From Pigmentiphaga sp. H8 (GTDB taxonomy: Bacteria; Pseudomonadota; Gammaproteobacteria; Burkholderiales; Burkholderiaceae_B): DNA of 64,000 nt. Each line of letters starts with the position of its first letter. The stretch's first letter is position 1. Position numbers and translations under genes: made by a program. A model generated the notes under the pieces. That model saw only the letters and a list, made by a program, of their open reading frames with translations. It searched no databases and was not told where the DNA came from. Location: assembly GCF_003854895.1 (NCBI RefSeq), contig NZ_CP033966.1, forward strand, positions 4,588,001 through 4,652,000, given 5' to 3'. Of this stretch, positions 24,223-32,276 are shown in pieces.

Positions 24223-25005
24223 ATGCATCGTCGCACCGTCCTCGCCCTGCTCTGCGCCCTGTCCCTGACCGCCTGCAACGGCTATTTCGGCTCGGGCGGC
24301 GACGGCGATGGCGGAAGCGGAGACGGCGGGAGCAACAGCGACGCGCAGGGCATCTGGACCGGCAACCTCACCAGCGACACCTTGTCGCTCAGCATGCTGG
24401 TCACGCCCAGCAACGAACTGTGGGCCATGTCCTGGAGCGAGGGCTTCAGCCAGGTCCGGCGCATGACCCGCGGCACCGGATCCCTGAACGGCAAGGCCTT
24501 CACCGGCACAGGCAAGACCTTCGGCACCGGCGACACCACGGTCGAGACGGCCAACCTGACCGGCACGGTCACCAGCGCGGCCAGCTTCGACGGGAACCTG
24601 GGCCAGAACGTGACCTTCTCCTCCAGTTTCAGCAGCCAGTACAACGACGCCTTCGACCTGGCCAACTACGCCGGCACATGGACTGGCCGCGACAGCATCA
24701 GCAGCTCGTCCGTGACATTCACCATCCAGTCCAACGGCGATTTTTCGGCCAACTCGCAGGTCAGCGGCAGACCGGACACGTGCAGCATCAATGGCAAGCT
24801 GGCCAAGGCCTCGTCGGGCAAGAACTACGCGACCACGACCTTCTCGTTCGGCAGCGCCACGAACTGCCTGAGCCAGCACGCGGGCGCCAGCATGCAGGGC
24901 GTGGCGATGCGGTTGACGGAAAAGGACAAGCAGCCGCTGCTGCTGATCATGGCCACCAACAGCGGCCAGTCGGCGGGCTGGTTCGCCTACGCGCGCAAGC
25001 AGTAG
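24223..25005 (+). CDS. lipoprotein of unknown function
   Basis: 260-residue exported protein. The signal peptide ends in a lipobox (LTAC), followed by a Gly/Asp/Ser-rich linker ('SGGDGDGGSGDGGSNSD') and a domain of many Gly, Ser, Thr and Asn that looks all-beta, with two repeated openings: 'AQGIWTGNLTSDTLSLSML' and 'YAGTWTGRDSISSSSVTF'. Two cysteines near the C-terminus ('DTCSIN', 'TNCLSQH') may form a disulphide. The two W-T-G starts suggest a duplicated beta-barrel module. It converges on sua5 with one base between stop codons. Confidence 0.75.
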   Translation: MHRRTVLALLCALSLTACNGYFGSGGDGDGGSGDGGSNSDAQGIWTGNLTSDTLSLSMLVTPSNELWAMSWSEGFSQVRRMTRGTGSLNGKAFTGTGKTFGTGDTTVETANLTGTVTSAASFDGNLGQNVTFSSSFSSQYNDAFDLANYAGTWTGRDSISSSSVTFTIQSNGDFSANSQVSGRPDTCSINGKLAKASSGKNYATTTFSFGSATNCLSQHAGASMQGVAMRLTEKDKQPLLLIMATNSGQSAGWFAYARKQ

Positions 25006-25006
25006 C

Positions 25007-26002
25007 TCAGGCCTCGCCCGACCCCACGGCCGCCCGCCCCAGGCGGTCGCGCACCGCCGTCCAGGCAGGCGCGCCGGGCGGCTGTTCGAACAGCAGGACA
25101 TCCACTCCCTTGCCGTCCAATTCGCGCAAGGTCGCGTACAGCGACTGCGCGTAGCGCTCCGGATCGGCGGGCGCCTCCAGCCAGCAGGCGGCACCGCCCG
25201 GATCCTGCCGCGACCATACCCCCACCGAGCGGCCGCGCGCCGCCTCGGCGGCGATCTCGCCCGCCAGCCGGCCGGCATCGACCAGCCTGAGCGGCGTGCG
25301 CGGCGCATAGTGCGCCGACAGCGATCCCGATACGCGCGGCACCGGGCGCTGCGCGTCCATCTGGGCCCGGGTCAGCACGGCGCTGCCCAGCACCTCGGAC
25401 AGAGCCAGCGCCGAGACATGGCCCGGACGCAGCAGGATGGGAATCTGGGTGGAAACGTCGACGATGGTCGACTCGATGCCGACCTCGCACGGACCGCCGT
25501 CCAGCACCAGCGGCACCAAGTCGCCGAACTCGTCGGCCACGTGGGCCGCGGTGGTCGGGCTGACCCGGCCGAAGCGGTTGGCCGACGGCGCGGCCAGTCC
25601 GCCGTCGAAGGCGGCCAGCAGGGCCTGCGCGACGGGATGCGAGGGACAGCGCAGCCCCACCGTGTCCTGCCCGCCCGTCACGGCATCCAGCACGCCGGCG
25701 GCGCGCGGCAGGATCAGCGTCAGCGGCCCGGGCCAGAACGCGTCCATCAGCCGGCGGGCGACGTCGGGAACATTCGCGGCCCAGCGCGACAGGTCGGTGT
25801 CGGCCGCGACATGAACGATGACGGGATGGTCGTTGGGCCGGCCTTTCGCGGCGAAGATGCGCGCGACCGCCCCAGCGTCGGAGGCATCCGCGGCCAGGCC
25901 GTAGACCGTCTCGGTGGGCAGGCCCACCAGTTGCCCGGCCCGCAGCAGCGCCACCGCCTGCGCGATGGCGTCGGGCGTGGGCGGCAGGATGCGCGCGCTC
26001 AT
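25007..26002 (-). CDS. sua5: threonylcarbamoyl-AMP synthase, Sua5 type
   Basis: 331-residue enzyme that makes threonylcarbamoyl-AMP from threonine, bicarbonate and ATP for the t6A modification of tRNA. The YrdC domain has 'GQLVGLPTETVYGLAADA', 'KGRPNDHPVIVHV', 'RCPSHPVAQALLA' and 'APSANRFGRVSPTTAAHV'; a C-terminal Sua5 domain follows ('LSAHYAPRTPLRLVD'). The length separates it from the short TsaC form. ATG at 26002, four bases after the purK stop, so it is cotranscribed with purEK. Its product feeds the pathway that ends with TcdA (18983-19792). Confidence 0.93.
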   Translation of the reverse strand: MSARILPPTPDAIAQAVALLRAGQLVGLPTETVYGLAADASDAGAVARIFAAKGRPNDHPVIVHVAADTDLSRWAANVPDVARRLMDAFWPGPLTLILPRAAGVLDAVTGGQDTVGLRCPSHPVAQALLAAFDGGLAAPSANRFGRVSPTTAAHVADEFGDLVPLVLDGGPCEVGIESTIVDVSTQIPILLRPGHVSALALSEVLGSAVLTRAQMDAQRPVPRVSGSLSAHYAPRTPLRLVDAGRLAGEIAAEAARGRSVGVWSRQDPGGAACWLEAPADPERYAQSLYATLRELDGKGVDVLLFEQPPGAPAWTAVRDRLGRAAVGSGEA

Positions 26003-26006
26003 GCCG

Positions 26007-27182
26007 CTACGGATAGGCAATGCCCAGCGCCGCCGCCACCTGCGCGGCACTGCGCTCGGCCTGCGCCCGGTCGGTACCCAGGCAGGTCACGTGGCCCATC
26101 TTGCGGCCGCGCCGCGCCTCGGCCTTGCCATACAGGTGCAGCTTGGCGCCGGTCGCCTGCAAGGCCCGGCTCCAGGCCGGCTCGGCGGCCTGTTCGCCCG
26201 CCTGGAACCAGATGTCGCCCAGGATGTTGAGCATGACCGAGGCGGCCAGCGGATCGGACGACCCCAGCGGCTGGCCTGCCAGCACCCGCGCCTGCTGTTC
26301 GAACTGGCTGGTGACGCAGGCATCGATGCTGTAGTGGCCGCTGTTGTGCGGCCGCGGCGCGATTTCGTTGACGATCAGGCGCTCGCCCGGCAGCACGAAG
26401 AACTCCACGCACAGCACGCCGCAATACTCCAGCCCGGCCGCGACCTGCAGCGCCGCGGCGCGGGCGCGGCGCACGATGTCCTCGGAGGCGCGCGGCGACG
26501 GCACGGTCGAGATCGCCAGGATGCCGTCGCGATGCACGTTCTCGGAGACGGGATAGGTCACCACTTCGCCGTCGAAGCCGCGCGCGACCACGACGGAAAT
26601 CTCGAACTCCAGCGGCAGCCGGGCCTCGAGCACGCAGGGCACGTTGCCGAACGAGGCGAACGCGGCGCGGGCCTGCTCGGCCGACTCGACCCGGGCCTGG
26701 CCCTTGCCGTCGTAGCCCAGCCGCGCGGCCTTCAGGATGCCCGGATACAGCGAGGCGGAGGCCGCGGCGATGTCGGCCTCGGAGCGGATCTCGGCATAGG
26801 GCGCCACGGGCACGCCTATCGAGGCGATGTAGCCTTTCTCGGCGATGCGGTCCTGGGCGATGGCCACCGCGCCAGCGGCCGGGCTGACCTGGCAGCGCAA
26901 GGCCAGCTTCTCCAGGCTGGCCGCCGGGACGTTCTCGAATTCGGTCGTGACGGCGGAGCAGCGTTCGGCCAGCTGCGCCAGGCCGGTCTCGTCATCGTAG
27001 CCGGCACGGATGTGCAGGTCGGCCACCGCGCCGGCGGGACAATCGGCGATCGGATCCAGCACCGCCACGCGGTATCCCATGCTTTGCGCGGCATGGCAGA
27101 ACATCCGCCCCAGCTGTCCGCCGCCCAGCAGCCCCAGCCAGCCGCCGGGCTGCACCACGCGCGCCTGCTTGTCCCCGCTCAT
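26007..27182 (-). CDS. purK: 5-(carboxyamino)imidazole ribonucleotide synthase
   Basis: 391-residue ATP-grasp enzyme that carboxylates AIR to N5-CAIR in purine synthesis. It has 'LGLLGGGQLGRMFCHAAQSMGY', 'VTTEFENVPAASLE', 'GYDGKGQARV', 'VLEARLPLEFEISVVVARG' and 'NEIAPRPHNSGHYSIDACVTSQFEQ', all typical of PurK. The ATG at 27182 overlaps the purE stop by four bases (ATGA). Confidence 0.96.
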   Translation of the reverse strand: MSGDKQARVVQPGGWLGLLGGGQLGRMFCHAAQSMGYRVAVLDPIADCPAGAVADLHIRAGYDDETGLAQLAERCSAVTTEFENVPAASLEKLALRCQVSPAAGAVAIAQDRIAEKGYIASIGVPVAPYAEIRSEADIAAASASLYPGILKAARLGYDGKGQARVESAEQARAAFASFGNVPCVLEARLPLEFEISVVVARGFDGEVVTYPVSENVHRDGILAISTVPSPRASEDIVRRARAAALQVAAGLEYCGVLCVEFFVLPGERLIVNEIAPRPHNSGHYSIDACVTSQFEQQARVLAGQPLGSSDPLAASVMLNILGDIWFQAGEQAAEPAWSRALQATGAKLHLYGKAEARRGRKMGHVTCLGTDRAQAERSAAQVAAALGIAYP

Positions 27183-27709
27183 GCCTGGCCTCCCGGGGGC
27201 AGCGCCATCGCGCGCGCGGCCTCGGTCTGGCGGGCGCGGAAGGCTTCGAGCTTCTTGCGCAGCGCCGGATCGGTACAGGCCAGGTTGGCCACCGCGTGCA
27301 GCGCCGCGTTGGCCGCGCCCGCCTCGCCGATGGCGAAGGTGGCCACCGGCACGCCCTTGGGCATCTGGACGATGGAAAGCAGGGAATCCTCGCCGCGCAG
27401 GTACTTGGACGGCACCGGCACGCCGAACACCGGCACCGGAGTCAGCGCCGCCAGCATGCCCGGCAGGTGGGCCGCGCCGCCGGCGCCCGCGATGATGGCG
27501 CGCAGGCCCCGGCGGGTGGCTTCGGCGCCGTACTCGACCATGTCGAGCGGCATGCGGTGGGCCGAGACCACGCGGGTTTCATGCGCCACGCCGAACTCGT
27601 CGAGCACGACGACGGCATGCTTCATGATCTCCCAGTCGCTGGAAGACCCCATGACGATGCCGATCTGCACCGCCCCGGAGGAAGAAGAGGAAGAAGGGGA
27701 ACTGGACAT
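27179..27709 (-). CDS. purE: N5-CAIR mutase, PurE class I
   Basis: 176-residue enzyme that converts N5-CAIR to CAIR. It has 'IGIVMGSSSDWEIMKHAVVVLDEFGV', 'VVSAHRMP', 'AIIAGAGGAAHLPGMLAALTPVPVFGVPV' and 'SIVQMPKGVPVATFAIG'. The N-terminus is unusual in being a short serine run (MSSSPSSSSSSG) encoded by a TCC/TCT repeat. First gene of purE-purK-sua5. ATG at 27709 chosen over 27727 because family similarity starts only at the glycine after the serine run. Confidence 0.95.
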   Translation of the reverse strand: MSSSPSSSSSSGAVQIGIVMGSSSDWEIMKHAVVVLDEFGVAHETRVVSAHRMPLDMVEYGAEATRRGLRAIIAGAGGAAHLPGMLAALTPVPVFGVPVPSKYLRGEDSLLSIVQMPKGVPVATFAIGEAGAANAALHAVANLACTDPALRKKLEAFRARQTEAARAMALPPGGQA

Positions 27710-27831
27710 GTGGGACCTTGCGGGCACCCGGCGTGCCGGGGCAGCGGGCGAGCGTCGAAAAGCGCGATTTTAACCCGCCACGGCATCGCCGCAGCGGGAT
27801 GCCCGTCCCTGGGGCGATCCCGCGACAGGTC

Positions 27832-28923
27832 TTAGCCGATCAGCGCGTTCACCAGCGCTCCGCCCCCCACCAGCCAGACGAACAGCAGTCCGGCCAACAG
27901 CAGCGGACGCAGCCCGGCGCGGCGGATGGCGCCGACGTGGGTGGTCAGCCCCAGCGCGGCCATCGCGATGGCCAGCAGCAGAGTGTCGAAGTCGATCGCG
28001 GCCGACATCAGCCAGTCGGGGATGGCCACCAGCGAATTGAACACGACCATGGCGATGAAGCCCACGGCGAACCAGGGGATGCACAGGCCGCTGCCCTCGC
28101 CCTTGCCTTCGGCCTTGCCGCGCGCGCATTCCCAGGCCAGCCAGGCGGACAGCGCCAGCAGGAACGGGGCCAGCATCATGACCCGCACCATCTTGGCGAT
28201 GACGGCGGTGTCGGCCGCCTCGGTTCCCACCGCGCGGGCCGCGGCGATGACCTGGGCCACCTCGTGCACCGTGGAACCGACGTAGACGCCGAAACCGTGG
28301 GTGCCGCCGGGGATCAGGCCCCACTGCTGGTTCAGCTCGTACAGGAAGGGGTAGAGGAACATCGACACCGTGCCGAACACCACCACGGTCGCGACCGCCA
28401 CCGCGACCTGGTCGGCCTTGGCGCGCAGGACCGGCGCAGTGGCCATGACCGCGGCCGCGCCGCAGATGGAGCCGCCGGCGCCGATCAGCCAGGCCGAGGT
28501 CCGGTCGAGCTTGAACACCCGCGTGCCCACCAGCCATGCCAGGCCGAAGGTCGACAGCAGCATGACCGCGTCGATGGCCACGCCTGCGGCGCCGACGCCG
28601 CCTATGTCCTGCCAGGTCAGGCGCAGGCCATACAGGATGACGCCCGCGCGCAACAACGTCTGCTTGGCCACGCCCACCCCGACCGCGCTGGGCGCCGCGA
28701 TGCGCGGATAGACGGTGTTGCCCACCAGCATGCCCAGCACGATGGCCAGCGTCAGCGCGCTGAACCCCCGGCTGGCGAAGAAATCCCACCCCGCCAGCCC
28801 CATCGCGGCGACCCCGATGGCCGCGGCCAGCAGGAGACCGGGGGCCGCCTGCCTGAAGAATCCGGCCTTGCCCTGGGAGGGCTGGCCGGCGGCGGCGACG
28901 TGGGTAGCAGACGAATTCGACAT
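27832..28923 (-). CDS. yeiH: YeiH-family putative sulfate exporter
   Basis: 363-residue inner-membrane protein of the UPF0324/YeiH family with about ten helices. Family features are 'ALTLAIVLGMLVGNTVYPRI', 'GVILYGLRLTWQDIG', 'IGAGGSICGAAAVMATAPVLRAKADQVAVAVATVVVFGT', 'GSTVHEVAQVIAA' and 'HVGAIRRAGLRPLLLAGLL'. Members are called putative sulfate exporters and often accompany sulfonate or taurine degradation; no such genes lie here. It diverges from a LysR regulator, as E. coli yeiH does from yeiE. Confidence 0.88.
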   Translation of the reverse strand: MSNSSATHVAAAGQPSQGKAGFFRQAAPGLLLAAAIGVAAMGLAGWDFFASRGFSALTLAIVLGMLVGNTVYPRIAAPSAVGVGVAKQTLLRAGVILYGLRLTWQDIGGVGAAGVAIDAVMLLSTFGLAWLVGTRVFKLDRTSAWLIGAGGSICGAAAVMATAPVLRAKADQVAVAVATVVVFGTVSMFLYPFLYELNQQWGLIPGGTHGFGVYVGSTVHEVAQVIAAARAVGTEAADTAVIAKMVRVMMLAPFLLALSAWLAWECARGKAEGKGEGSGLCIPWFAVGFIAMVVFNSLVAIPDWLMSAAIDFDTLLLAIAMAALGLTTHVGAIRRAGLRPLLLAGLLFVWLVGGGALVNALIG

Positions 28924-29032
28924 AAGCTAATAACTTCTGGAATGAATGCCCTCCACTCTAAGCAAGCCCTTCGATCCGTCAAAACGGTTTATTTTTGTAT
29001 ATTCAAACTGGAAAACTGGTAATTCGAGTTAT

Positions 29033-29992
29033 ATGGAAGCCTTGCGCCTGACCTTGCGCCAATTGCAGATATTCGCCGCCGTCGCCGACACCGGCAGCAC
29101 CAGCGCCGCAGCCACGGCCGTGGCGCTGTCCCAGTCCGCCACCAGCGCGGCGCTGAACGACCTGGAGCGGGCCCTGGACATGGCCTTGTTCGACCGGGTG
29201 GGCAAGCGCCTGGTGCTCAACGACAATGGCCGGGAACTGCTGCCCCAGGCGCGCGAACTGCTGGACCGCGCCACCGCGATCGAACGCTGGGCCCGCGACG
29301 GCCAGGGCCACGTGGGCGGGCTGCGCATAGGCGCCAGCACCACCATCGGCAACTACGTGCTGCCCACCCTGCTGGCGGGCTTCCAGCGCGACCTGGCGGA
29401 CAGCGGACAGCCGCAATGGACCGCCCACGTCGCCATCGCCAACACGCTGGCCATCGCCACGCAGGTGGTGAACTTCGAGCTGGACCTGGCCCTGGTCGAG
29501 GGGCCGTGCGAACAGCCCGAGCTGACCGTGGAACCCTGGCTGACCGACGAACTCGTGATCGTGGCCGGGGCGCGCGACCCCATCGTGCCGCCGACGGGCG
29601 GACGGATCTCCACCGCCCAGTTGCGCGCCGCCACGTGGCTGCTGCGCGAGGAAGGCTCCGGCACCCGCGAAACCATACGCGAAGCGCTGACCCCATACCT
29701 GCACCACATGAAATCGGGCATCGAGTTCGGCAACTCGGAAGCGATCAAGCGCGCCGCCGCGGGCGGACTGGGCATCACCTGCCTGTCGCGCTGGGTGGTC
29801 AGCGACATGCTGGCGACCGGCGAACTGGTCGAGCTGCCGACGGACCTGCCCCGCCTCGACCGCTCGTTCTACCTGATCTCCCACACGCGCAAGCTCGCCA
29901 CGCCCGGCGTGCGGCGCCTGACGGCCTACCTGCGGGCCTTCGCGCACGATGCAGCCGCAACCGGAGACCCGGCCCGCCCTCGGGAAAAATGA
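29033..29992 (+). CDS. LysR-family regulator next to yeiH
   Basis: 319-residue regulator. The N-terminal helix-turn-helix reads 'LRQLQIFAAVADTGSTSAAATAVALSQSATSAALNDLERALD', followed by a two-lobed effector domain ('GGLRIGASTTIGNYVLPTLLAGF', 'ELDLALVEGP', 'LREEGSGTRETIREAL'), the CysB/CbbR/YeiE type. It likely controls the divergent yeiH from the 109-base gap (28924-29032), which is locally AT-rich. I used ATG 29033 (MEALRLTLRQ). The effector is unknown. Confidence 0.88.
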   Translation: MEALRLTLRQLQIFAAVADTGSTSAAATAVALSQSATSAALNDLERALDMALFDRVGKRLVLNDNGRELLPQARELLDRATAIERWARDGQGHVGGLRIGASTTIGNYVLPTLLAGFQRDLADSGQPQWTAHVAIANTLAIATQVVNFELDLALVEGPCEQPELTVEPWLTDELVIVAGARDPIVPPTGGRISTAQLRAATWLLREEGSGTRETIREALTPYLHHMKSGIEFGNSEAIKRAAAGGLGITCLSRWVVSDMLATGELVELPTDLPRLDRSFYLISHTRKLATPGVRRLTAYLRAFAHDAAATGDPARPREK

Positions 29993-30040
29993 AGCACAAT
30001 CTCTGTTTGATTACTGCTTCATAGCCATAGGATTCCCGGT

Positions 30041-30883
30041 ATGGATGTCACGCTCGCCAATTTCGAAGCCGAGGTCTTGCAGGCCTCGCGCGAAAAGCCG
30101 GTTCTGGTCGATTTCTGGGCCCCCTGGTGCGGCCCCTGCCGCTCGCTGACCCCCATCCTCGAAAAGCTCGAGCGCGACTACGGCGGCGCCTTCAAGCTGG
30201 TCAAGGTCAACGTCGACGAAAACCAGCAACTGGCCGCCCACTTCCAGGCGCGCAGCATTCCCCTGGTGGTCGCCATCCTGGATGGGCGCCCGGTCGACCA
30301 GTTCAACGGCGCGCTGCCGGAAGGCCAGGTCCGCGCCTTCATCGACCGCCTGCTGCCGCTGCCCCACGAGCAGGAACACCAGCAGGCCATGGCCGCCATG
30401 CAGGCCGGCGACGTCCCCACGGCCGAGAAACACCTGCGCGCGGCGCTGGTCCTGGACGCGGCCTACGATCCGGCGCGCATGGACTACGTCGAGCTGCTGC
30501 TGACCACCGGCCGGCCCGAAGACGCCAAGGCCCAGTTCGCGCTGCTGACGCCGCAGGCCAAGGCCGATCCCCACTACGCCAACCTGGAGACCGCCCTGAA
30601 CGCGGTCGAACAGGCGCAGGACTCGCCCGAGGAAACCGAGCTGCTGGCCCGCATCCAGCAGAACCCCGGCGACCTGCAGGCGCGCCTGGACCTGGCCAAC
30701 AAGCGCATCGCGCGCCGCGCCTGGGCCGGCGCGATGGACGAACTGCTGGAAATCGTCCAGCGCGACCGCGGCTTCCAGGAAGAAATCGGCCGCAAGACCC
30801 TGATCGCCGTCTTCGACATGGCCTCGGCCCAACCCGAGCTGGTCTCGCAGTACCGCCGCAAACTGTCGACGGTACTATTTTGA
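30041..30883 (+). CDS. cnoX: thioredoxin-TPR chaperedoxin, CnoX/YbbN type
   Basis: 280-residue cytosolic protein: an N-terminal thioredoxin domain with an intact 'FWAPWCGPCRSLTPIL' active site and cis-Pro 'RSIPLVV', then TPR-like helices ('GDVPTAEKHLRAALVLDAAYDPARMDYVELLLTTGRPEDAKAQF') and a helical tail ending 'QYRRKLSTVLF'. The architecture matches E. coli CnoX, which protects substrates from over-oxidation and passes them to GroEL. E. coli CnoX lacks a CxxC pair, whereas here both cysteines are present, as in several other bacteria. An inverted repeat (ATGAAGCA/TGCTTCAT, 29989-30022) lies between the LysR stop and this gene. Confidence 0.88.
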   Translation: MDVTLANFEAEVLQASREKPVLVDFWAPWCGPCRSLTPILEKLERDYGGAFKLVKVNVDENQQLAAHFQARSIPLVVAILDGRPVDQFNGALPEGQVRAFIDRLLPLPHEQEHQQAMAAMQAGDVPTAEKHLRAALVLDAAYDPARMDYVELLLTTGRPEDAKAQFALLTPQAKADPHYANLETALNAVEQAQDSPEETELLARIQQNPGDLQARLDLANKRIARRAWAGAMDELLEIVQRDRGFQEEIGRKTLIAVFDMASAQPELVSQYRRKLSTVLF

Positions 30884-30900
30884 CCCCCAGGGGAAGCCCA

Positions 30901-31147
30901 CCCCCTACCCGCTGACGCGGGCCCCCTCAAGGGGGCGGCGCTGGCGGACCGGCAAAGCCGGATCCGCGGCGCCCTGGGTCTAGTGCCTGTTTCTTGGTAC
31001 GCTACACCGTTGCTACCGCTGGCAGCCAGCGATAGCAACCGTGCTTCAGTCCAAGATCTTTTCCCTAGACCCAGGAAACCGCGGATCCGGCTTTGCCGGT
31101 CCGCCGGTTTCGCCCCCTGGGGGGCGCGCGTCAGCGCGTAGGGGGGG
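30901..31147. repeat. head-to-head pair of REP-like repeats forming a large nested inverted repeat
   Basis: A minus-orientation GCGGA-type copy (about 30901-30978) and a plus-orientation copy (about 31065-31147) face each other. Outer arms match over hairpin 1 (GCGGATCCGGC/GCCGGTCCGC) and over CCTGGGTCTAG/CTAGACCCAGG. The centre holds another stem, GTTGCTACCGCTGGC against GCCAGCGATAGCAAC (31009-31039), with one mismatch and a one-base loop. The whole could fold as one structure of about 245 bases. No coding sequence is seen here. Confidence 0.85.
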
Positions 31148-31157
31148 TCCTCTTCTT

Positions 31158-32126
31158 CTACTCGATTTTTATGCCGGTATCGGCCACGACCTTGCCCCAG
31201 CGCTGCGTTTCGTCGGCGACCAGCTTGCCCAGTTCGGCGGGCGAGGACGGGGCCGGGTCGGCATAGACGCCGGACAGTCTCTCTGCCACGGCGGGCTCGC
31301 GCAGCGCCGTCGCCACCATTTTCGACAATGCATCCACGGCGGCCTGAGGCGCGCCCTTGGGCGCGAACAGCGCGAACCAGCCGCCCGACTCCAGGCCCGA
31401 CACGCCGGATTCAGCGAAGGTGGGAATGTCCGGCGCGAAGCGCGAACGCTGGGTGCCCGTCACGGCGATGGCCTTGATGCGGCCGTCCTTGAGCAGCGGC
31501 ATGGCCGGCGGCAGGCCGGCCACCACCAGGTCCAGCTCGCCGCGCGCCAGCGCCGGCAAGGCCTCGGCGAAGCTGCGGCTGTACGGGATGTGCAGCAGCT
31601 TGAGCCCATAATTGTTCTGCAGGTAGGCGGCGGCCAGGTGCAGGTTGGTGCCGACGCCGGGCGTGCCATAGCGCAACTCCTTCTGCCTGGCCAGCGCAAG
31701 GAACTCCTGCGGATTCGAGGCCGGCAGCTTGGGGCTGGCCAGCAGCACGTTCTGGATACGGGCCAGCAGCGCGACGGGCGCGAAGTCCTTCTCCGGCTTG
31801 ATGCGCCAGTCGGGATAGAGATGGGTCAGGATGCCGTGCGTGTCCTTGCCGCCCAGCAGCAGCGTGTAGCCGTCGGCCTTGGCATCGGCCACGGCTTCGG
31901 TGCCTATCTTGCCGCCGGCGCCCAGCTTGTTCTCGACCACGAAGGACTGGCCGGTCTGGCGCGACAGTTGTTCGCTCACGACGCGCGCGATCATGTCCGG
32001 CGCCGTGCCCGGTCCATAGGGCACGACCACGCGCACGGGCCGGTCGGGATAGGAAGGTTTCTGGGCCGCCGCGGACGCGCAGACGAACACGGCGGCAAGC
32101 GCGCAACGCGCGATGGATCGGTGCAT
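31158..32126 (-). CDS. Bug/TctC-family periplasmic solute receptor
   Basis: 322-residue exported protein with a Sec signal peptide (about residues 1-21, 'CALAAVFVCASAAAQ'), then the family start 'YPDRPVRVVVPYGPGTAPDMIARVV', 'GQSFVVENKLGAGGKIGTEAVADAKADGYTLLLG', 'HIPYSRSFAEALPALARGELDLVVAG' and 'FAPKGAPQAAVDALSKMVATAL'. Bug proteins bind carboxylates or amides for uptake or sensing. No TctA/TctB membrane genes are present. It is divergent from the catabolic operon starting at 32277 and shares its control region, so its ligand is probably the operon's substrate. Confidence 0.9.
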   Translation of the reverse strand: MHRSIARCALAAVFVCASAAAQKPSYPDRPVRVVVPYGPGTAPDMIARVVSEQLSRQTGQSFVVENKLGAGGKIGTEAVADAKADGYTLLLGGKDTHGILTHLYPDWRIKPEKDFAPVALLARIQNVLLASPKLPASNPQEFLALARQKELRYGTPGVGTNLHLAAAYLQNNYGLKLLHIPYSRSFAEALPALARGELDLVVAGLPPAMPLLKDGRIKAIAVTGTQRSRFAPDIPTFAESGVSGLESGGWFALFAPKGAPQAAVDALSKMVATALREPAVAERLSGVYADPAPSSPAELGKLVADETQRWGKVVADTGIKIE

Positions 32127-32207
32127 GGAAGTCTCCTCGTATACGCATGCCTGTGTCTTTCGAATGGATGGTCCGGCATGCGCAGACTCGATGCTAAACC
32201 TCTAAAA

Positions 32208-32238
32208 CTCAAAAATCTATACTTTTGATTTTTTGAGG
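32208..32238. promoter_or_regulatory. inverted repeat over a -10 element in the divergent control region
   Basis: CTCAAAAATC (32208-32217) and GATTTTTTGAG (32227-32237) form an imperfect dyad with one extra T in the right arm. It surrounds TATACT (32218-32223), a plausible -10 hexamer for the rightward operon, in an AT-rich patch unlike the rest of the locus. A repressor bound here would block that promoter. The regulators nearby are the GntR/UTRA protein at 39764 and none other, so it is the first candidate. Confidence 0.6.
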
Positions 32239-32276
32239 TCTAGAATGGGCGCCGATGATCGAACCGCAGGAGCATC

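Noticed and set aside
27660..27709. Serine-codon repeat at the purE start as a slippage switch
   Set aside because: The repeat unit is three bases, so slippage would change serine number without altering the frame.
30901..31147. Possible CRISPR array or insertion sequence
   Set aside because: The repeats are palindromic, inverted and only two in number, with no equal spacers and no transposase gene.
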